Assembly (NCBI GenBank): GCA_023435335.1
Contig: JAEYRU010000009.1
Location: forward strand, 1 to 64,000
DNA: 64,000 nucleotides
Reading direction: 5' to 3'
Origin: Pseudomonadota bacterium
Lineage (GTDB): Bacteria > Pseudomonadota > Alphaproteobacteria > Rhizobiales > Rhizobiaceae
Made by a program: the position numbers and the translations under genes. Below, piece after piece: positions 63,472 through 64,000 of the stretch. The notes beneath the pieces are model-generated. The model was not told where the DNA came from, ran no database searches, and was given only the letters and a program-made list of their open reading frames with translations. The first letter of the stretch is position 1. The number at the start of each line of letters is the position of its first letter.

Positions 63472-64000
63472 TTGAAGCCTCTGTTGGTCCTGCGCCGGCT
63501 GGCCATTGGGCTGGCCGCAACGTTCTTCCTCGCCACCGCGGCGGGGGCGGCCATCATCGCCTATCCGGAGCCGTTGCACGCCTATCATGCCGAGCATGGC
63601 CGGTTGCGGCTTCACTCCGACCGTCCGTTCGACGCGGACAGGGGACGCGCATTGCTCGCCGAGGTCGAGCGGCGTCTTGCCGCCGCTCCGCCTGAATTGC
63701 GCGATCCGGACTCGATCTACCGGGTCATCGTGAGCAATTCGGAGTGGCGGCGTCGCCTCACCTTCCTGTGGAGCTACGGGGCCGGCGGGGTCAATTACTA
63801 TCCGCTCGGAGGCGCCGTGTTCATCCGGCAGGCGGACATCGCGGGCGGATTCGTCCAGAGGAGCGATGGTACTCCTGTTCCCGCGCCGCGCACGCTCGCG
63901 TACTACGCTGCTCACGAAATCGGCCACAGCCTCATCGGGAAGCGCTTCGGCGCGCTGGCGAACTGGAGGCTTCCCGTCTGGATCCGGGAGGGGCTGGCTG
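63472..64000 (+). CDS. Membrane-anchored HEXXH metallopeptidase-like protein (3' end outside window)
   Basis: The frame runs open from TTG 63472 to the window end (176 codons seen). An N-terminal membrane anchor (VLRRLAIGLAATFFLATAAGAAIIAY) is followed by an extracytoplasmic domain with the zinc-protease motif HEIGH (His148, Glu149, His152) and, 21 residues later, Glu173 in PVWIREGLA, which fits the third zinc ligand of gluzincins and peptidase MA-like proteins. TTG 63472 has GAGGAAG at 63460-63466; GTG 63448 is an alternative. The substrate is unknown and the C-terminus is cut off. Confidence 0.75.
   Translation, partial: MKPLLVLRRLAIGLAATFFLATAAGAAIIAYPEPLHAYHAEHGRLRLHSDRPFDADRGRALLAEVERRLAAAPPELRDPDSIYRVIVSNSEWRRRLTFLWSYGAGGVNYYPLGGAVFIRQADIAGGFVQRSDGTPVPAPRTLAYYAAHEIGHSLIGKRFGALANWRLPVWIREGLA

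Overview
The window looks like chromosomal DNA of a high-GC alphaproteobacterium, most likely of the order Hyphomicrobiales (Rhizobiales; Phyllobacteriaceae/Mesorhizobium-like). This placement is an inference. It rests on the PuuE-UraD fusion, PuuD with a C-terminal cytochrome c, an alphaproteobacterial-type LexA box, an EcfG-like promoter, TRAP transporters and the MoxR/DUF58 next to DUF1285-Nudix-CCA arrangement. I saw no rRNA, tRNA, CRISPR, insertion sequence or prophage.

Region 1 (1-20131) is mostly a purine/urate catabolism locus behind the tail of xylose isomerase and a gluconokinase. The minus-strand operon 4424-1000 encodes PuuE-UraD, ureidoglycine aminohydrolase, ureidoglycolate lyase and a purine-deaminase-like protein. 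The plus-strand operon from 4600 encodes HIU hydrolase, XdhA, XdhB and XdhC, with a RelB/YafQ-type toxin-antitoxin pair between xdhB and xdhC. Further on are a LysR regulator, urate hydroxylase PuuD, guanine deaminase and glycerate 2-kinase. Together they take guanine/xanthine through urate, HIU, OHCU, allantoin and ureidoglycine to glyoxylate and urea, and may feed the carbon to 2-phosphoglycerate. Allantoate amidohydrolase and the genes from glyoxylate to glycerate are not all here. A nitroreductase-like protein and a set of small membrane proteins, one only 24 residues long, sit inside this region.

Region 2 (20239-31462) holds a DNA-repair operon (DUF4130-UdgX uracil-DNA glycosylase and a radical SAM protein with helix-hairpin-helix) with a LexA-type box at its start. 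It also holds a WD40/COG0523 GTPase pair, a creatininase-family enzyme, MarR, a DMT exporter, a LacI regulator with a 27-bp operator and a CTG start driving a 2-hydroxyacid dehydrogenase, and a class I amidotransferase-like hydrolase.

Region 3 (31710-42945) holds two tandem DctP paralogues facing convergent dctQM genes, a Bax-inhibitor-1 protein, the ybbA-ybbP-type ABC exporter divergent from tesA, RNA 2',3'-cyclic phosphodiesterase and a pterin dehydratase.

Region 4 (43010-49860) holds IclR-controlled pcaIJF (beta-ketoadipate to succinyl-CoA plus acetyl-CoA), vapBC, an ArsR/SRPBCC pair and a TyrA-like dehydrogenase. TyrA has an unusual structured leader with a short ORF carrying two adjacent Tyr codons.

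Region 5 (50090-64000) holds the MoxR/DUF58/BatA-like membrane operon, divergent from DUF1285, a Nudix CoA pyrophosphatase and a CCA-adding enzyme. After these come DUF1059, a GcvA-like LysR, an esterase, hemF, a small conserved protein and the start of a membrane-anchored HEXXH metallopeptidase that runs off the window.
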